Notes: generated by a model from the letters alone, not told the origin. A stretch of 64,000 nucleotides of DNA from Burkholderia latens (GCF_902499045.1 NZ_CABVPL010000022.1:38905-102904), one strand, 5' to 3'. Positions 45,619-54,479 are shown, numbered from the stretch's first letter. Translations and numbers: made by a program.

Positions 45619-46053
45619 TCAGCCTCCGATCACGTGCCGTCGCACGAATACGGTCGCGAAACCGGCGACCATGAACACCGCCGTCGCGACGATCGACCGC
45701 GTCGCGCCGCGCGACAACCCGCAGACGCCGTGACCGCTCGTGCATCCGCCCGCGTAACGCGTACCGACTCCGACCAGCAGGCCAGCCGCCAGCAGTTCGC
45801 CCCAGCCCGCGTCGACCTGCGGCATCGCGGCAGCACCGGCGATACGCAGCATCAGCGGCGCGGCGATCAGCCCCGCGACGAATGCGGTGCGCCAGTCGCG
45901 CTCCGCGGCACCGGCCGTGAACAGGCCGCCGATGATCCCGCTGATGCCAGCGATCCGTCCGTTGAATGCCACGAGCCACGCGGTGGCGAGCCCGATCAGC
46001 ACGCCCCCGGCAAGCGACAGCCACGGCGTGAAATGAAGCGCATCAAGCTGCAT
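45619..46053 (-). CDS. YeeE/YedE-family half-transporter, first subunit (PmpA-like)
   Basis: This 144-residue inner-membrane protein has about four transmembrane segments. Its GTRYAGGCTSGHGVCGLSRGA block near residues 93-113 holds the conserved Cys pair of YeeE/YedE. It forms the first half of a split sulfur-compound transporter. Its start overlaps the end of the ArsR-type repressor gene by 11 bp and its stop is 1 bp from the second half. Confidence 0.9.
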   Translation of the reverse strand: MQLDALHFTPWLSLAGGVLIGLATAWLVAFNGRIAGISGIIGGLFTAGAAERDWRTAFVAGLIAAPLMLRIAGAAAMPQVDAGWGELLAAGLLVGVGTRYAGGCTSGHGVCGLSRGATRSIVATAVFMVAGFATVFVRRHVIGG

Positions 46054-46393
46054 GGCGCGCCCCCTTCGCGGCCGGTCCGCAGAACTGTTCGTAGAGCACC
46101 CCCATCACCGCGATCGCGGCCGGGCTGTCGAGCGAATAGTGGATGTTCTTGCCTTCGCGGCGCGTGCGGACGAGTGCGTTGTCCCGCAGCACGCCGAGCT
46201 GCTGCGACAGCGTCGGCTGGCGAATATCCAGCCGCGCCTCGAGTTCGCTCACGCAGCGTTCGCCCTGCGACAGCTCGCACAGCAGCAGCAGCCGGTCGGG
46301 ATTGGACAGCACCTTGAGCAGCGCGCACGCCGATTCGGCGGCGGCGCGCATCTGGTCGGGCTCGGGCAGCCCGGTGGAAGGATCGGCGGTCAT
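46043..46393 (-). CDS. ArsR-family repressor, BigR/SqrR/YgaV-like sulfur sensor
   Basis: This 116-residue winged-helix repressor has the ArsR recognition helix (RQPTLSQQLGVLRDNALVRTRREGKNIHYSL, about 58-88). It has Cys47 in GERCVSEL and Cys105 in YEQFCGP, which match the two cysteines that form the sulfide/persulfide-sensing bridge in BigR and SqrR. Cys23 and Cys39 are extra. No metal-site pattern typical of ArsR/SmtB is visible. It heads the sulfur-transport operon and should release the DNA when reactive sulfur builds up. Confidence 0.87.
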   Translation of the reverse strand: MTADPSTGLPEPDQMRAAAESACALLKVLSNPDRLLLLCELSQGERCVSELEARLDIRQPTLSQQLGVLRDNALVRTRREGKNIHYSLDSPAAIAVMGVLYEQFCGPAAKGARHAA

Positions 46394-46426
46394 GAGGACG
46401 GTCGCATACGATTAACGATAAGATAT

Positions 46427-46443
46427 TATATACATTTATATAC
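46427..46443. promoter_or_regulatory. AT-rich tandem TATATAC site upstream of the ArsR gene
   Basis: TATATAC at 46427-46433 and 46437-46443, one helical turn apart, in the AT-rich stretch 46410-46447 before the repressor start. AT-rich sites of this kind are bound by BigR-type repressors and overlap their promoters. Confidence 0.6.
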
Positions 46444-46496
46444 TATCGGATCCAGCCGTCGTCCGGCGCGCTCGGCGCCGCCTGCCCGCCCCGCCG

Positions 46497-47855
46497 CTAC
46501 GCCTGCTCGCCGGCAATCGCATCAACGGCCGTCCGCTTCGCGCCGGCCCGCACCACACCGAGCGCCAGCACCGCGATTCCCGCGATCACGCACGGCACCG
46601 CGACGAAGGCGAACGCGGTCGACAACGGCAACCCCATCGCGAGCATCGCCCCGCCCGCCATCGAGCCGACGACCGATCCGCCGCGGCCGATCCCGTTCGC
46701 CCAGCTCACGCCCGTCGTCCGGCATTCGGTCGGATAGAACGCGGCCGACAGCGCGTTCGCGCCGACCTGCGAGCCCGACACGCAGAAACCGGCCGCGAAT
46801 ACCACCAGCGCGGCACCTTCCGGCGATGCGGCCAGCACACCGATCGCCGCGACGAACACGCCCGCCGCCGCGTAACTGCACGCGAGCACGCGATGCGGAT
46901 CGAAGCGGTCCATCAGCCAGCCGAGCACGATCGCGCCGAGCGTGCCGCCGACCTGGAACATCGCGGTCACGCGCGCGGCCGTCTGCAGCGTCGCGCCGGT
47001 CGTGCGCAACAGCGTCGGCAGCCAGCTCGACAGCAGATAGATCACGAGCAGGCTCATGAAGAACGTGAGCCACAGCAGCAGCGTGCCGCGCAACAGGTCC
47101 GGGCCGAACAGACGGCCCAGCGGCGACCCGGCCGGTTTCCCGCGCGGCGCGATGAACGACGCGTGCGCGAGATGCGGGTCCGGCGCGATCCGCGCGAGCA
47201 TCGCCGCGATTCGCTCGCGCGCCGCGCCGGTGTTGACGAGGTAGCGCACCGATTCGGGCAGCCGCCATGCGAGCACTGGCAGAAGCAGCAGCGGCGCGGC
47301 ACCGCCGACCACGAGCACCGCGCGCCAGCCATCGCGCTCGATCAGCGACGCGGCCGCGAGCCCGCCGAGCGCGGAGCCGATCGTGAAGCCGCAGAACATC
47401 GTCGTCACGAGCAACGAGCGCCGCCGCGCGGGGCAATATTCAGACGTCAGCGTGATCGCGTTCGGCATCGCGCCGCCGAGCCCGAGGCCCGTCACGAAAC
47501 GCCACGCGATCAGTTCGGTCAACCCGCCCGCACTCGCCGACGCGGCACTCGCGATGCCGAAGCACGCGACACAGGCGAGCAGCAGGCGCTTGCGGCCGAA
47601 CCGGTCGCCGAACGGCCCGAACACGAGCGCGCCGGCCATCAGCCCGGCAAGCCCCGCGCCGAATACCGGCGCGAGCTGCGCGGGCGACAAGCCCCACTCC
47701 GCGCGAATGACGGGGGCGATGAACCCGATCGATGCGGTGTCGAAACCGTCGATCGCGACGATCAGGAAGCACAACACGACGATCGCGGCCTGAAACGGCG
47801 CAACGCGATGCCGGTCGATCCATTCGCTGACGTCGATGGACAGCGTATCGGCCAT
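46497..47855 (-). CDS. Aromatic-acid MFS transporter (AAHS family) of the gentisate operon
   Basis: This 452-residue protein has 12 transmembrane segments with the AAHS signature (IDGFDTASIGFIAPVI near residue 36, GPFGDRFGRKRLL near 82). This family takes up hydroxybenzoates with protons (PcaK, BenK, GenK, MhbT). As last gene of an operon for 3-hydroxybenzoate/gentisate breakdown, it most likely imports 3-hydroxybenzoate or gentisate. GGAGGAG lies ten bases before ATG 47855; the hydroxylase gene ends 76 bp upstream. Confidence 0.9.
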   Translation of the reverse strand: MADTLSIDVSEWIDRHRVAPFQAAIVVLCFLIVAIDGFDTASIGFIAPVIRAEWGLSPAQLAPVFGAGLAGLMAGALVFGPFGDRFGRKRLLLACVACFGIASAASASAGGLTELIAWRFVTGLGLGGAMPNAITLTSEYCPARRRSLLVTTMFCGFTIGSALGGLAAASLIERDGWRAVLVVGGAAPLLLLPVLAWRLPESVRYLVNTGAARERIAAMLARIAPDPHLAHASFIAPRGKPAGSPLGRLFGPDLLRGTLLLWLTFFMSLLVIYLLSSWLPTLLRTTGATLQTAARVTAMFQVGGTLGAIVLGWLMDRFDPHRVLACSYAAAGVFVAAIGVLAASPEGAALVVFAAGFCVSGSQVGANALSAAFYPTECRTTGVSWANGIGRGGSVVGSMAGGAMLAMGLPLSTAFAFVAVPCVIAGIAVLALGVVRAGAKRTAVDAIAGEQA

Positions 47856-47931
47856 GATGGTGTCTCCTCCATGAAGGCGGTCGCGCGCGATGTCGTTGGC
47901 ATGCGCGCCGCCGGATGCGGGCTGAAGAACG

Positions 47932-49140
47932 TCAGGGGACGGACTTCAGGCAATCCTCCGCACGCCAGCCATGCAGCCAGTCGAGTGCGTCGTAGAACTG
48001 CGCCTGCGTGCGTCCGACCCACAGCGCGTTGCGCACCTGCCGCTCGACGCCTTTCGCGTGATAGATCCGCCCCATCTCGCGCGCCGAATACAGCACGCGC
48101 GCGGTGCGCGGAATCCGCGCGCGTTCGTACAGTGCGAACGCGGCCTCGAAATCGCCGTCGGTCTGCGCGACGGCCGCACCGAGCGTCACCGCATCCTCGA
48201 GCGCCTGGCACGCGCCCTGCGCGATGTATTGCGTCATCGGATGCGCGGCGTCGCCGAGCACCGTCGCGCGGCCCGTGCTCCAGCGCTCGACCGGGTCGCG
48301 GTCGGCGGTCGCCCAGCGCTTCCACGACGTCGGCCGGTCGAGCATCTGCTTCGGCAGCGGATGAATGCCGTCGAAGTACGACAGCACTTCCTCCTTGCTG
48401 CCCTCGCGCACCCCCCAGGTTTCCTGCTCGCGGCTGTGGAACGTGACAACGAGGTTGTATTGCCGTCCGCCGCGCAGCGGGTAATGAACCAGATGGCAAT
48501 GCGGGCCGGCCCAGACGACCGGCGCATTGATCTGCAGGTCCTTCGGCATGTTGTCGACGTCGACAACCGCGCGATACACGACGTGCCCCGTCACGCGATG
48601 CGCGTCGCCGATCAGCGCGTGACGGATCGCGGACTTCACGCCGTCGCAGCCGATCACCGCATCGGCGCGATAGCGCTCGCCATGTTGATCGGTCACGGTC
48701 ACGCCGTTGTCGTCCTGCTCGAACCCGCACACCTGCGTGCTGGTCCGGAATTCGATCAGCGGATGATCCTTGACCGCCTCGTAGATCGACAGGTGAATGT
48801 CCGCGCGATGGATCACCGCGTACGGATTGCCAAAGCGTTCGCGATACGCGGCGCCCGTGTCGATACGTGCGACTTCCCGCGCATCGACCGCATCCATCAG
48901 TTGCAGCCAGTCGGTGAACACCGCCCGCCCACGCGCGGCCTCGCCGACGCCCAGAGCGTCGAGCGCGTTGAACGCATTCGCGGCGAGCTGGATGCCCGCA
49001 CCGATCTCGCCGATGCGCTCGGCCTGCTCGAGCAGCTTCACACGAATGCCCTGGCGCGCGAGCGCCAGCGCCGTCGCGAGCCCGCCGATGCCGCCGCCGA
49101 TCACGAGTACGCGACGGCCTGTGTTGTGTGTGTCGCCCAT
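47932..49140 (-). CDS. 3-Hydroxybenzoate 6-monooxygenase (FAD)
   Basis: This 402-residue class A flavoprotein hydroxylase has the FAD motif GGGIGGLATALAL (residues about 14-26), the DG motif VIGCDGVKSAIR near 156 and the second FAD motif TVLGDAAHPMTQYIAQGACQALED near 288. Close likeness to NagX/XlnD/MhbM-type enzymes, plus the gentisate genes beside it, point to 6-hydroxylation of 3-hydroxybenzoate to gentisate with NAD(P)H. A salicylate 5-hydroxylase is unlikely, as those are multicomponent. The start at 49140 has AGGAG upstream. Confidence 0.9.
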   Translation of the reverse strand: MGDTHNTGRRVLVIGGGIGGLATALALARQGIRVKLLEQAERIGEIGAGIQLAANAFNALDALGVGEAARGRAVFTDWLQLMDAVDAREVARIDTGAAYRERFGNPYAVIHRADIHLSIYEAVKDHPLIEFRTSTQVCGFEQDDNGVTVTDQHGERYRADAVIGCDGVKSAIRHALIGDAHRVTGHVVYRAVVDVDNMPKDLQINAPVVWAGPHCHLVHYPLRGGRQYNLVVTFHSREQETWGVREGSKEEVLSYFDGIHPLPKQMLDRPTSWKRWATADRDPVERWSTGRATVLGDAAHPMTQYIAQGACQALEDAVTLGAAVAQTDGDFEAAFALYERARIPRTARVLYSAREMGRIYHAKGVERQVRNALWVGRTQAQFYDALDWLHGWRAEDCLKSVP

Positions 49141-49159
49141 GTCTGTCTCCTGCTTCGTG

Positions 49160-49801
49160 TTACGCGACGTAATCCGGTTGCCGCTGCGGCTGCGCCGCGT
49201 CGAACGCCGGCTCGCGCCGCGCGTGTTCATACACTGCGAGGCTGCGCGGATACGCGCTCAGGTCGCAGTCCATCCGCAGCGCGTTCGCGACCTGCGGCAC
49301 GATGCATACGTCGGCGAGCGTCGGCGCGTCGCCGAAACACCACGGGCCCGTGTCCGCACGCGCGAGCAGGCGTTCGACGCCGGCCATCCCTTCCGCGACC
49401 CAGTGCCGGTACCACGCGCTCTTCTGCTGCAGCGTGACCTGCAGTTCGCTGTCGAGGTAGCGCAGCACGCGCAGGTTGTTGACCGGATGGATGTCGCATG
49501 CGATCAGCGTCGCGAGTTCCAGCACGCGTGCGCGCTGGCGCGGTTCCAGCGGAACCAGCCGCGGCTCGGGATGAATCTGGTCGAGGTAGTCGATGATCGC
49601 GAGCGACTGGCCCAGACGAAAATCGCCGTCGACCAGCGCCGGCACCGACGCCGACGGATTCACCTGCGCGACGTAGCCGGCGTCGCGATGCTCGCCGGTG
49701 CGGATGTTCACGGGCAGCGTGTCGTACGGCAGTCCTTTCAGCGCGAGCGCAATGCGCACCCGATAGGAGGTCGAACTGTTGAAGAAGCTATGCAGTTGCA
49801 C
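49160..49801 (-). CDS. Maleylpyruvate isomerase (zeta-class GST)
   Basis: This 213-residue glutathione-S-transferase has the zeta-class SSTSYRVRIAL active-site motif at residues 9-19 and the NPSASVPALVDGD GSH-binding block near 48. In gentisate pathways it converts maleylpyruvate to fumarylpyruvate with glutathione (NagL type). Sequence alone would also fit maleylacetoacetate isomerase; the operon decides for maleylpyruvate. It follows the hydrolase gene by 34 bp and precedes the hydroxylase gene by 19 bp. Confidence 0.92.
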   Translation of the reverse strand: MQLHSFFNSSTSYRVRIALALKGLPYDTLPVNIRTGEHRDAGYVAQVNPSASVPALVDGDFRLGQSLAIIDYLDQIHPEPRLVPLEPRQRARVLELATLIACDIHPVNNLRVLRYLDSELQVTLQQKSAWYRHWVAEGMAGVERLLARADTGPWCFGDAPTLADVCIVPQVANALRMDCDLSAYPRSLAVYEHARREPAFDAAQPQRQPDYVA

Positions 49802-49835
49802 GATGTGACCTTTCGAGGAAATCGACGAATGCGCG

Positions 49836-50534
49836 TCAGACCACGCGCACGGCCAGCTCGCCGAGACGCTCGACGCCGACCTTCATCACGTCGCCCTTGA
49901 CCACCGCGCCGACGCCTTCCGGCGTGCCGGTGAAGATCACGTCGCCCGGTTCGAGACGGAAGAATTTCGACAGGTCGGCGACCGTTTCCGCGACCGACCA
50001 GATCAGGTGCGACACGTCGCTCTGCTGCTTCGTCGCGCCGTTGACGGTCAGCCACAGGCCGGCCTGTTCGAAATGACCGACGTTGCTCACCGGATGCACC
50101 GGGCCGACCGGCGCGGAGCGATCGAATGCCTTGCCGATTTCCCACGGGCGGCCCATTTCGCGCATCTTCATCTGCAGGTCGCGGCGCGTCATGTCGAGGC
50201 CGACCGCATAGCCCCACACGTGCTCGAGCGCCTGCTCGAGCGGAATGTACGACCCGCCCTTGCCGATCACCGCGACGAGCTCGGCTTCATAGTGGTAGTT
50301 CTGCGTCTGCGTCGGATACGCGAGTTCGAGCGTTTCGCCATAGGCGACCGGCACGATGGAGTCGGCCGGCTTGCAGAAGAAGAACGGCGGTTCGCGATCG
50401 GGATCGAAGCCCATTTCTCGCGCATGGGCGGCATAGTTGCGGCCGACGCAGTACACGCGGCGGACCGCGAAACGGGCGTCGCTACCGGCGACGGGAAGCG
50501 CCACCGGCGCTTCGGGCGGGAAAACATAAGTCAT
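49836..50534 (-). CDS. Fumarylpyruvate hydrolase (FAH family)
   Basis: This 232-residue protein belongs to the fumarylacetoacetate hydrolase fold. It has CVGRNYAAHAREMG near residue 29-42, metal ligands in YHYEAELVAVIGKGG (near 81) and GYAVGLDMTRRDLQ, and IFTGTPEGVGAV near 206. It splits fumarylpyruvate to fumarate and pyruvate, the last step of the gentisate pathway (NagK type). ATG 50534 has GGAG upstream; another ATG at 50555 is less likely. It lies 98 bp after the dioxygenase gene. Confidence 0.92.
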   Translation of the reverse strand: MTYVFPPEAPVALPVAGSDARFAVRRVYCVGRNYAAHAREMGFDPDREPPFFFCKPADSIVPVAYGETLELAYPTQTQNYHYEAELVAVIGKGGSYIPLEQALEHVWGYAVGLDMTRRDLQMKMREMGRPWEIGKAFDRSAPVGPVHPVSNVGHFEQAGLWLTVNGATKQQSDVSHLIWSVAETVADLSKFFRLEPGDVIFTGTPEGVGAVVKGDVMKVGVERLGELAVRVV

Positions 50535-50632
50535 GAGCGGCTCCAGCGTGAGCATGAAAGAGGGCCGCGCGCCGCGTCGGCGGCGCACCGGATGAATCGG
50601 GGAAATCGGAGAAATCGGAAAAACCGGCCGCG

Positions 50633-51679
50633 TCAGTCGCGCGCCTCGCGCAGCAGGTTCAGCGCGGACAGCACGGGCCGGTCGGAATAGCTGAACAGCA
50701 CGCTGTCGGACGACGCCGACAGCCGCACCGGCGCCCACGACGGCGCGACGAAGATGTCGTGCGGCTCGAACGCGAACGCGGCGTCGCCGATGTGCGCGAT
50801 GCCGCGGCCTTCGACGACGCAGTAGATCGTCGCGTCGGTGCTGCGATACGTGCGGCCGTCGAAGCCGGCCGGCAGGAACTGCATGAAGGTCGCGATCGTC
50901 GGCATCGGCCAGCCGCCCGTCGCGGGGTTCACGTAGCGCAGCTTCACGCCGTCCCATGCGTCGAGTTCGCCGTTGCGGTACAGCGCATCGAGCGCGTCGC
51001 GGGTCCGCGCATACGGGTAGCTGAACACGGGCGACGTCGGGTCGCTCACGCGATGCCGCACCGGCACCATGTTGTGGCCGAAGCGCGCGAAGCTGTCGCC
51101 TTCCGCGCGGCTGACGGGCTGCTCGGCCTGCGGATAGTTCTCCGCGAAACCCGCGTCGAGGTTGCCGACCAGCGGGATGTCGAGACCGTCGAGCCACACG
51201 ACCGGCTCGCCGCCGTCTTCAACGGACGGATTGCCGTGGTCGTGCCACGCCCACGACGGCGTGATGATGAAATCGCCCGGACGCATCGTCGTGCGCTCGC
51301 CGTTCACCGCGGTCCACGCGCCCTTGCCTTCGACGATGAAGCGCAGCGCCGACTGCGTATGCCGGTGGCTCGGCGCGATCTCGCCCGGCAGGATCAGCTG
51401 CAGGCCCGCGTACAGCGTCGGCGTCATGCTCGACTTGCCGGGCAACCCCGGGTTCTCCAGCACCAGCACGCGGCGCACGGCCTCTTCCGCGCTGATCACG
51501 CTGCCCGCCTGCATCACCAGGCCGCGCACCTGTGCGTACTTCCAGATCGCGGCCTGCGCGGCCGACTGCGGTGTTTTCGGCACGAGGTTGTGCAGCGATT
51601 CCCACAACGGCGCGAGACGCTGGTCGGCGATCCGGGCGTAGTAGTCGGCGCGGGACAGATCCGGGTGGCGGCGGGTCAT
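50633..51679 (-). CDS. Gentisate 1,2-dioxygenase
   Basis: This 348-residue bicupin opens the gentisate ring to maleylpyruvate using Fe(II). The N-terminal cupin carries the iron ligands in [10 protein letters not shown] (near residue 104) and WAWHDHGN (near 143). The C-terminal cupin lacks a full ligand set, as usual. Length and motifs fit NagI/XlnE-type enzymes. It is the first gene of the operon; GGAG lies six bases before ATG 51679, and the promoter is at 51754-51783. Confidence 0.94.
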   Translation of the reverse strand: MTRRHPDLSRADYYARIADQRLAPLWESLHNLVPKTPQSAAQAAIWKYAQVRGLVMQAGSVISAEEAVRRVLVLENPGLPGKSSMTPTLYAGLQLILPGEIAPSHRHTQSALRFIVEGKGAWTAVNGERTTMRPGDFIITPSWAWHDHGNPSVEDGGEPVVWLDGLDIPLVGNLDAGFAENYPQAEQPVSRAEGDSFARFGHNMVPVRHRVSDPTSPVFSYPYARTRDALDALYRNGELDAWDGVKLRYVNPATGGWPMPTIATFMQFLPAGFDGRTYRSTDATIYCVVEGRGIAHIGDAAFAFEPHDIFVAPSWAPVRLSASSDSVLFSYSDRPVLSALNLLREARD

Positions 51680-51753
51680 GATGTCTCCTGGGGCGGCCGA
51701 TCGGGTCGGCGCTGTGTCGGGGCGGGGACCGCGCGCTGCAGTCCGTTAGCGAA

Positions 51754-51783
51754 TTTATATTCGACGCAGGCATACCCGGTAAA
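51754..51783 (-). promoter_or_regulatory. Predicted promoter of the gentisate operon
   Basis: On the minus strand TTTACC (51778-51783) and TATAAA (51754-51759) are 18 bp apart, ending 75 bp before the dioxygenase start. The LysR-type palindrome lies directly upstream of its -35. Confidence 0.6.
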
Positions 51784-51787
51784 ATGG

Positions 51788-51814
51788 CGAAATCATCTAA
51801 TTCATATGATTTCG
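51788..51814. promoter_or_regulatory. 27-bp LysR-type palindrome between the gentisate operon and its regulator
   Basis: CGAAATCAT (51788-51796) and ATGATTTCG (51806-51814) are perfect 9-bp inverted arms with a 9-bp AT-rich centre. It is upstream of the operon -35 and 28 bp before the regulator's ATG, ideal for activation one way and autorepression the other. Confidence 0.75.
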
Positions 51815-51841
51815 GATATACCTTCCGGCACGGAGCATGGG

Positions 51842-52786
51842 ATGGACTGGACCTACCGGCTGCGATTGCGGCATCTGCAAGTGCTGCTGAGCCTGGCCAG
51901 CACGGGCAACCTGAGCCAGTCGGCGGCGGCGCTCGCGACCACGCAGCCCGCGCTGTCGAAATGGCTGAAGGAGCTGGAGGAGGATGTCGGCCTGCCGCTG
52001 TTCGAGCGGCACGCGCGCGGCTTGCGGCCGACGGCCTACGGCGACGCGCTGATCGAGCATGCACGCCGCGTCGAGGCGCAGCTCGATGTCGCCCGCGACG
52101 ACATGGCCGCACTGCGCGAAGGCGGCAGCGGCCTGGTGACGATCGGCACGTCGGGCGTCGCGGCCGCCGATACAGTGCCGCTCGCGGTGTCGCAACTGCT
52201 GAAGCGGATGCCGCGCGCGCAGGTGCGGCTGGCCGAAAGCACGATGAACCAGCTGATGCCTCAGCTGGCGCGCGGCGAGCTGGATATCGTCGTCGGCCGT
52301 TCCGGGTCCGCGTCCGTCGATCCGCACCTGCACGCCGAAGCGCTGTACGCCGATCCGGTGGTGTTCGTCGCGCGGCCCGATCATCCGCTCGCCGGCGCGG
52401 CATCGGTGGGCTGGGACGAGGTGCTCGCCTGTTCGTGGATCGTCTGGCCGTCCGGCACGCCCGTGCACAATGCGCTGCAGGTCGCGCTGACAGCCGCCGG
52501 CCGCGTGCAGCCGCCGCACTGCGTGGAATCGAATTCGTCGATCCTGAATCTCACGCTGCTGAACAACACCGACCTGCTGGGCGTCGCGTCGCATCGTGCC
52601 GCGCGGCGCTTCGAGCAATTGAACGCGATCCGCATCCTGCCGATGCAGCTCGAGGGCCAGGGCGCGGTGTCGATCTACTGGCACCCGGACAGCGCGAATC
52701 GCGCGGCCGTGGCCGCCGCGATCGAGTGCCTGCGTGCCTGTGCGGCTCCACAGGTGGGCGGATGGGAGAAAGTGAAGGTGGATTGA
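51842..52786 (+). CDS. LysR-type regulator of the gentisate operon
   Basis: This 314-residue protein has an N-terminal HTH (residues about 8-66; NLSQSAAALATTQPALSKWLKELEEDVG) and a LysR substrate-binding domain. Divergent position and the shared palindrome make it the likely activator of the gentisate genes, with 3-hydroxybenzoate or gentisate as effector (inferred). The start at 51842 has GGAG seven bases upstream; an upstream frame to 50759 is a shadow of the dioxygenase gene. It converges on the hydroxyproline dehydrogenase genes 46 bp away. Confidence 0.88.
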   Translation: MDWTYRLRLRHLQVLLSLASTGNLSQSAAALATTQPALSKWLKELEEDVGLPLFERHARGLRPTAYGDALIEHARRVEAQLDVARDDMAALREGGSGLVTIGTSGVAAADTVPLAVSQLLKRMPRAQVRLAESTMNQLMPQLARGELDIVVGRSGSASVDPHLHAEALYADPVVFVARPDHPLAGAASVGWDEVLACSWIVWPSGTPVHNALQVALTAAGRVQPPHCVESNSSILNLTLLNNTDLLGVASHRAARRFEQLNAIRILPMQLEGQGAVSIYWHPDSANRAAVAAAIECLRACAAPQVGGWEKVKVD

Positions 52787-52832
52787 GCGGTGAGGCGGCC
52801 CGGCAGGAACCAGGCCGCGTCACCGTGGCGCG

Positions 52833-54122
52833 TCAGGCGCCGTCGCAGGACGCCGGGTCGTCCAGCATCAGCGTGCCGACCCGCGCGGGCACGAGCGGCG
52901 TGCGCGGCACCGGCGGCGTCCAGCCGAACAGCGCTTGCGCGGCCGCGCCGCACACGCGGCCCTGGCATGCGCCCATCCCGCAGCGCGTCTGCAGCTTCGC
53001 GGCCGTCCAGCCCGACGCCGGCGCGACCGCGTCTGTGACCGCGCCGAAGCGCACGTCTTCGCACCGGCACAGCAGCGTATCGGGCCGCGCGAGCCGGCGG
53101 ATCGGCTCGCGAATCGCAAAGCGCTCGCGCACCGCGTCCGCGAAGGCCTGCCAGTGCGCACGCCGCGCAACCAGCGCGGCCAGCGGCGCCGTCTGCCCGG
53201 TGGCCGCGTAGCCGGCGATCTCGCCTTCGACCATCGCCAGCTCGCTGCCGCCGACACCCGTGCACTCGCCCGCCGCGAAATAGCCGTCGCGGCTCGTGCG
53301 CTGATGCGCATCGACCGCGACCGCGCCGTTCTCGATCCGGCAGCCGAGATGGCTCGGCAGCACGGTGTTCGGCACGAGGCCGAAGCCGCACGCGAGCCGG
53401 TCGCAGCCGACCTCGAACTCGCGCTCGCCCTGCCGGATCCGCACGCGTTCGAGCCGCTTGTCGCCGAACGCTTCGACGACGTACGCGTCGGCCCGGTAAG
53501 CGGCCGTGACGAGCTTCGCGGCCTGCGCGAGCTTCGACGGCCAGCGCCACAGCCGCGCGCCGAAGCCGGCGACATCGCGCCACGCGGCCTGTTCGAGCAC
53601 GTGCGACACCTGCGCGCCGGCCTGACGGGCCGTCGCCGCGCTCGCGAGCAGCAGCGGGCCGCTGCCTGCGATGACCGTACGCTGTCCGCGCACGTCGAGC
53701 CCGTACTTGATCAGCGCCTGCAGGCCGCCCGCGCCGGTCACGCCCGGCAGCGTCCAGCCCGGAAACGGCAGCAGCAGCTCGCGCGCGCCGCAGCAAAGAA
53801 TCAGCGTGCGGAATTCGAGCAGAAACCCGCGTTCGTCGTCCTCGAGCAGCAGCGTGCCCGGCTGCGTCTCGGCAACGATGCGCGTGGACGCGAGATGCGT
53901 GACGTTCGGCTGCCGCAGTGCTGCAAGACGTTCCGCCGCGGCCGGCACCGGCGTCGCGTTGGCCGCCTGGCGCCAGATCTGCCCGCCCGCGCGCGGGTTG
54001 TCGTCGACGATCGCGATCGTGGCGCCGCTTCGTGCGGCGGCGCGCGCGGCCGACAGCCCGGCCGGCCCCGCACCGACGATCGCGACCTCGACGCTCAGTC
54101 GTTCCTGTTTCGCCGTGCTCAT
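52833..54122 (-). CDS. D-Hydroxyproline dehydrogenase, alpha-type subunit (FAD/NAD(P)-binding, 2Fe-2S)
   Basis: This 429-residue flavoprotein has two dinucleotide folds (GAGPAGLSAARAAA near residue 16-29; AGSGPLLLASAATA near 153) and a C-terminal BFD-like iron-sulfur segment, with CRCEDVRFG near 353 and CGMGACQGRVC near 383-393. It resembles the A subunit of HcnABC/opine-oxidase-like enzymes. In the hydroxyproline pathway such a complex oxidises cis-4-hydroxy-D-proline to the cyclic imine. Its ATG overlaps the stop of the ferredoxin-like subunit gene. The exact amine substrate is inferred from the epimerase next door. Confidence 0.85.
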   Translation of the reverse strand: MSTAKQERLSVEVAIVGAGPAGLSAARAAARSGATIAIVDDNPRAGGQIWRQAANATPVPAAAERLAALRQPNVTHLASTRIVAETQPGTLLLEDDERGFLLEFRTLILCCGARELLLPFPGWTLPGVTGAGGLQALIKYGLDVRGQRTVIAGSGPLLLASAATARQAGAQVSHVLEQAAWRDVAGFGARLWRWPSKLAQAAKLVTAAYRADAYVVEAFGDKRLERVRIRQGEREFEVGCDRLACGFGLVPNTVLPSHLGCRIENGAVAVDAHQRTSRDGYFAAGECTGVGGSELAMVEGEIAGYAATGQTAPLAALVARRAHWQAFADAVRERFAIREPIRRLARPDTLLCRCEDVRFGAVTDAVAPASGWTAAKLQTRCGMGACQGRVCGAAAQALFGWTPPVPRTPLVPARVGTLMLDDPASCDGA

Positions 54123-54352
54123 CGCGTCCGCTCCACCTGCATCCCGTCGCGGCACAGCGTCTGGCAAGCCAGACGGCGACGACCGTCGATCGTCATCCTG
54201 CACTCCTGGCAGATGCCCATCCCGCAAAACGGCGCGCGCGCCGCACCCGTGCACGACATGCGCGTCGTGTCGTCGCCGCTCGCCGCGATGGCCGCCGCGA
54301 CGGTCGCGCCGTCGGCCACCGTCAGCGCGCGGCCGTCCAGATGAATGATCAT
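54119..54352 (-). CDS. D-Hydroxyproline dehydrogenase, gamma-type 2Fe-2S subunit
   Basis: This 77-residue protein has the plant-ferredoxin-like small-subunit pattern: CTGAARAPFCGMGICQEC near residues 34-51 and a last Cys in RLACQT, enough for one [2Fe-2S] cluster. It would pass electrons between the two flavoprotein subunits. The start at 54352 has GGAGG eight bases upstream. It is separated from the beta subunit gene by a 127-bp repeat element but overlaps the alpha gene by ATGA. Confidence 0.87.
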   Translation of the reverse strand: MIIHLDGRALTVADGATVAAAIAASGDDTTRMSCTGAARAPFCGMGICQECRMTIDGRRRLACQTLCRDGMQVERTR

Positions 54353-54479
54353 GTCAGCCTCCGCCAAGCCGCCCCAAGGCGGCTGACCACCCCCGCGGGG
54401 GGTGCCTTGCATGGGACCGGAGCAAGCGCTGAAGCACCAACTCCGGTCGACAGCGAACAAAGTGAGCGTGGGGGTCGTT
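54353..54479. repeat. Three-hairpin intergenic repeat element inside the hydroxyproline operon
   Basis: Three inverted repeats lie in 127 bp: AGCCGCC-CCAA-GGCGGCT (54367-54384), a CACCCCC/GGGGGTG palindrome (54388-54404) and GACCGGAG...CTCCGGTC (54415-54448). They are followed by a GTGAGCGTGGGGGTCG-type tail. This looks like the interspersed REP-like elements found between genes in Burkholderiales. It is the only long gap in an operon otherwise joined by overlaps. Confidence 0.75.
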
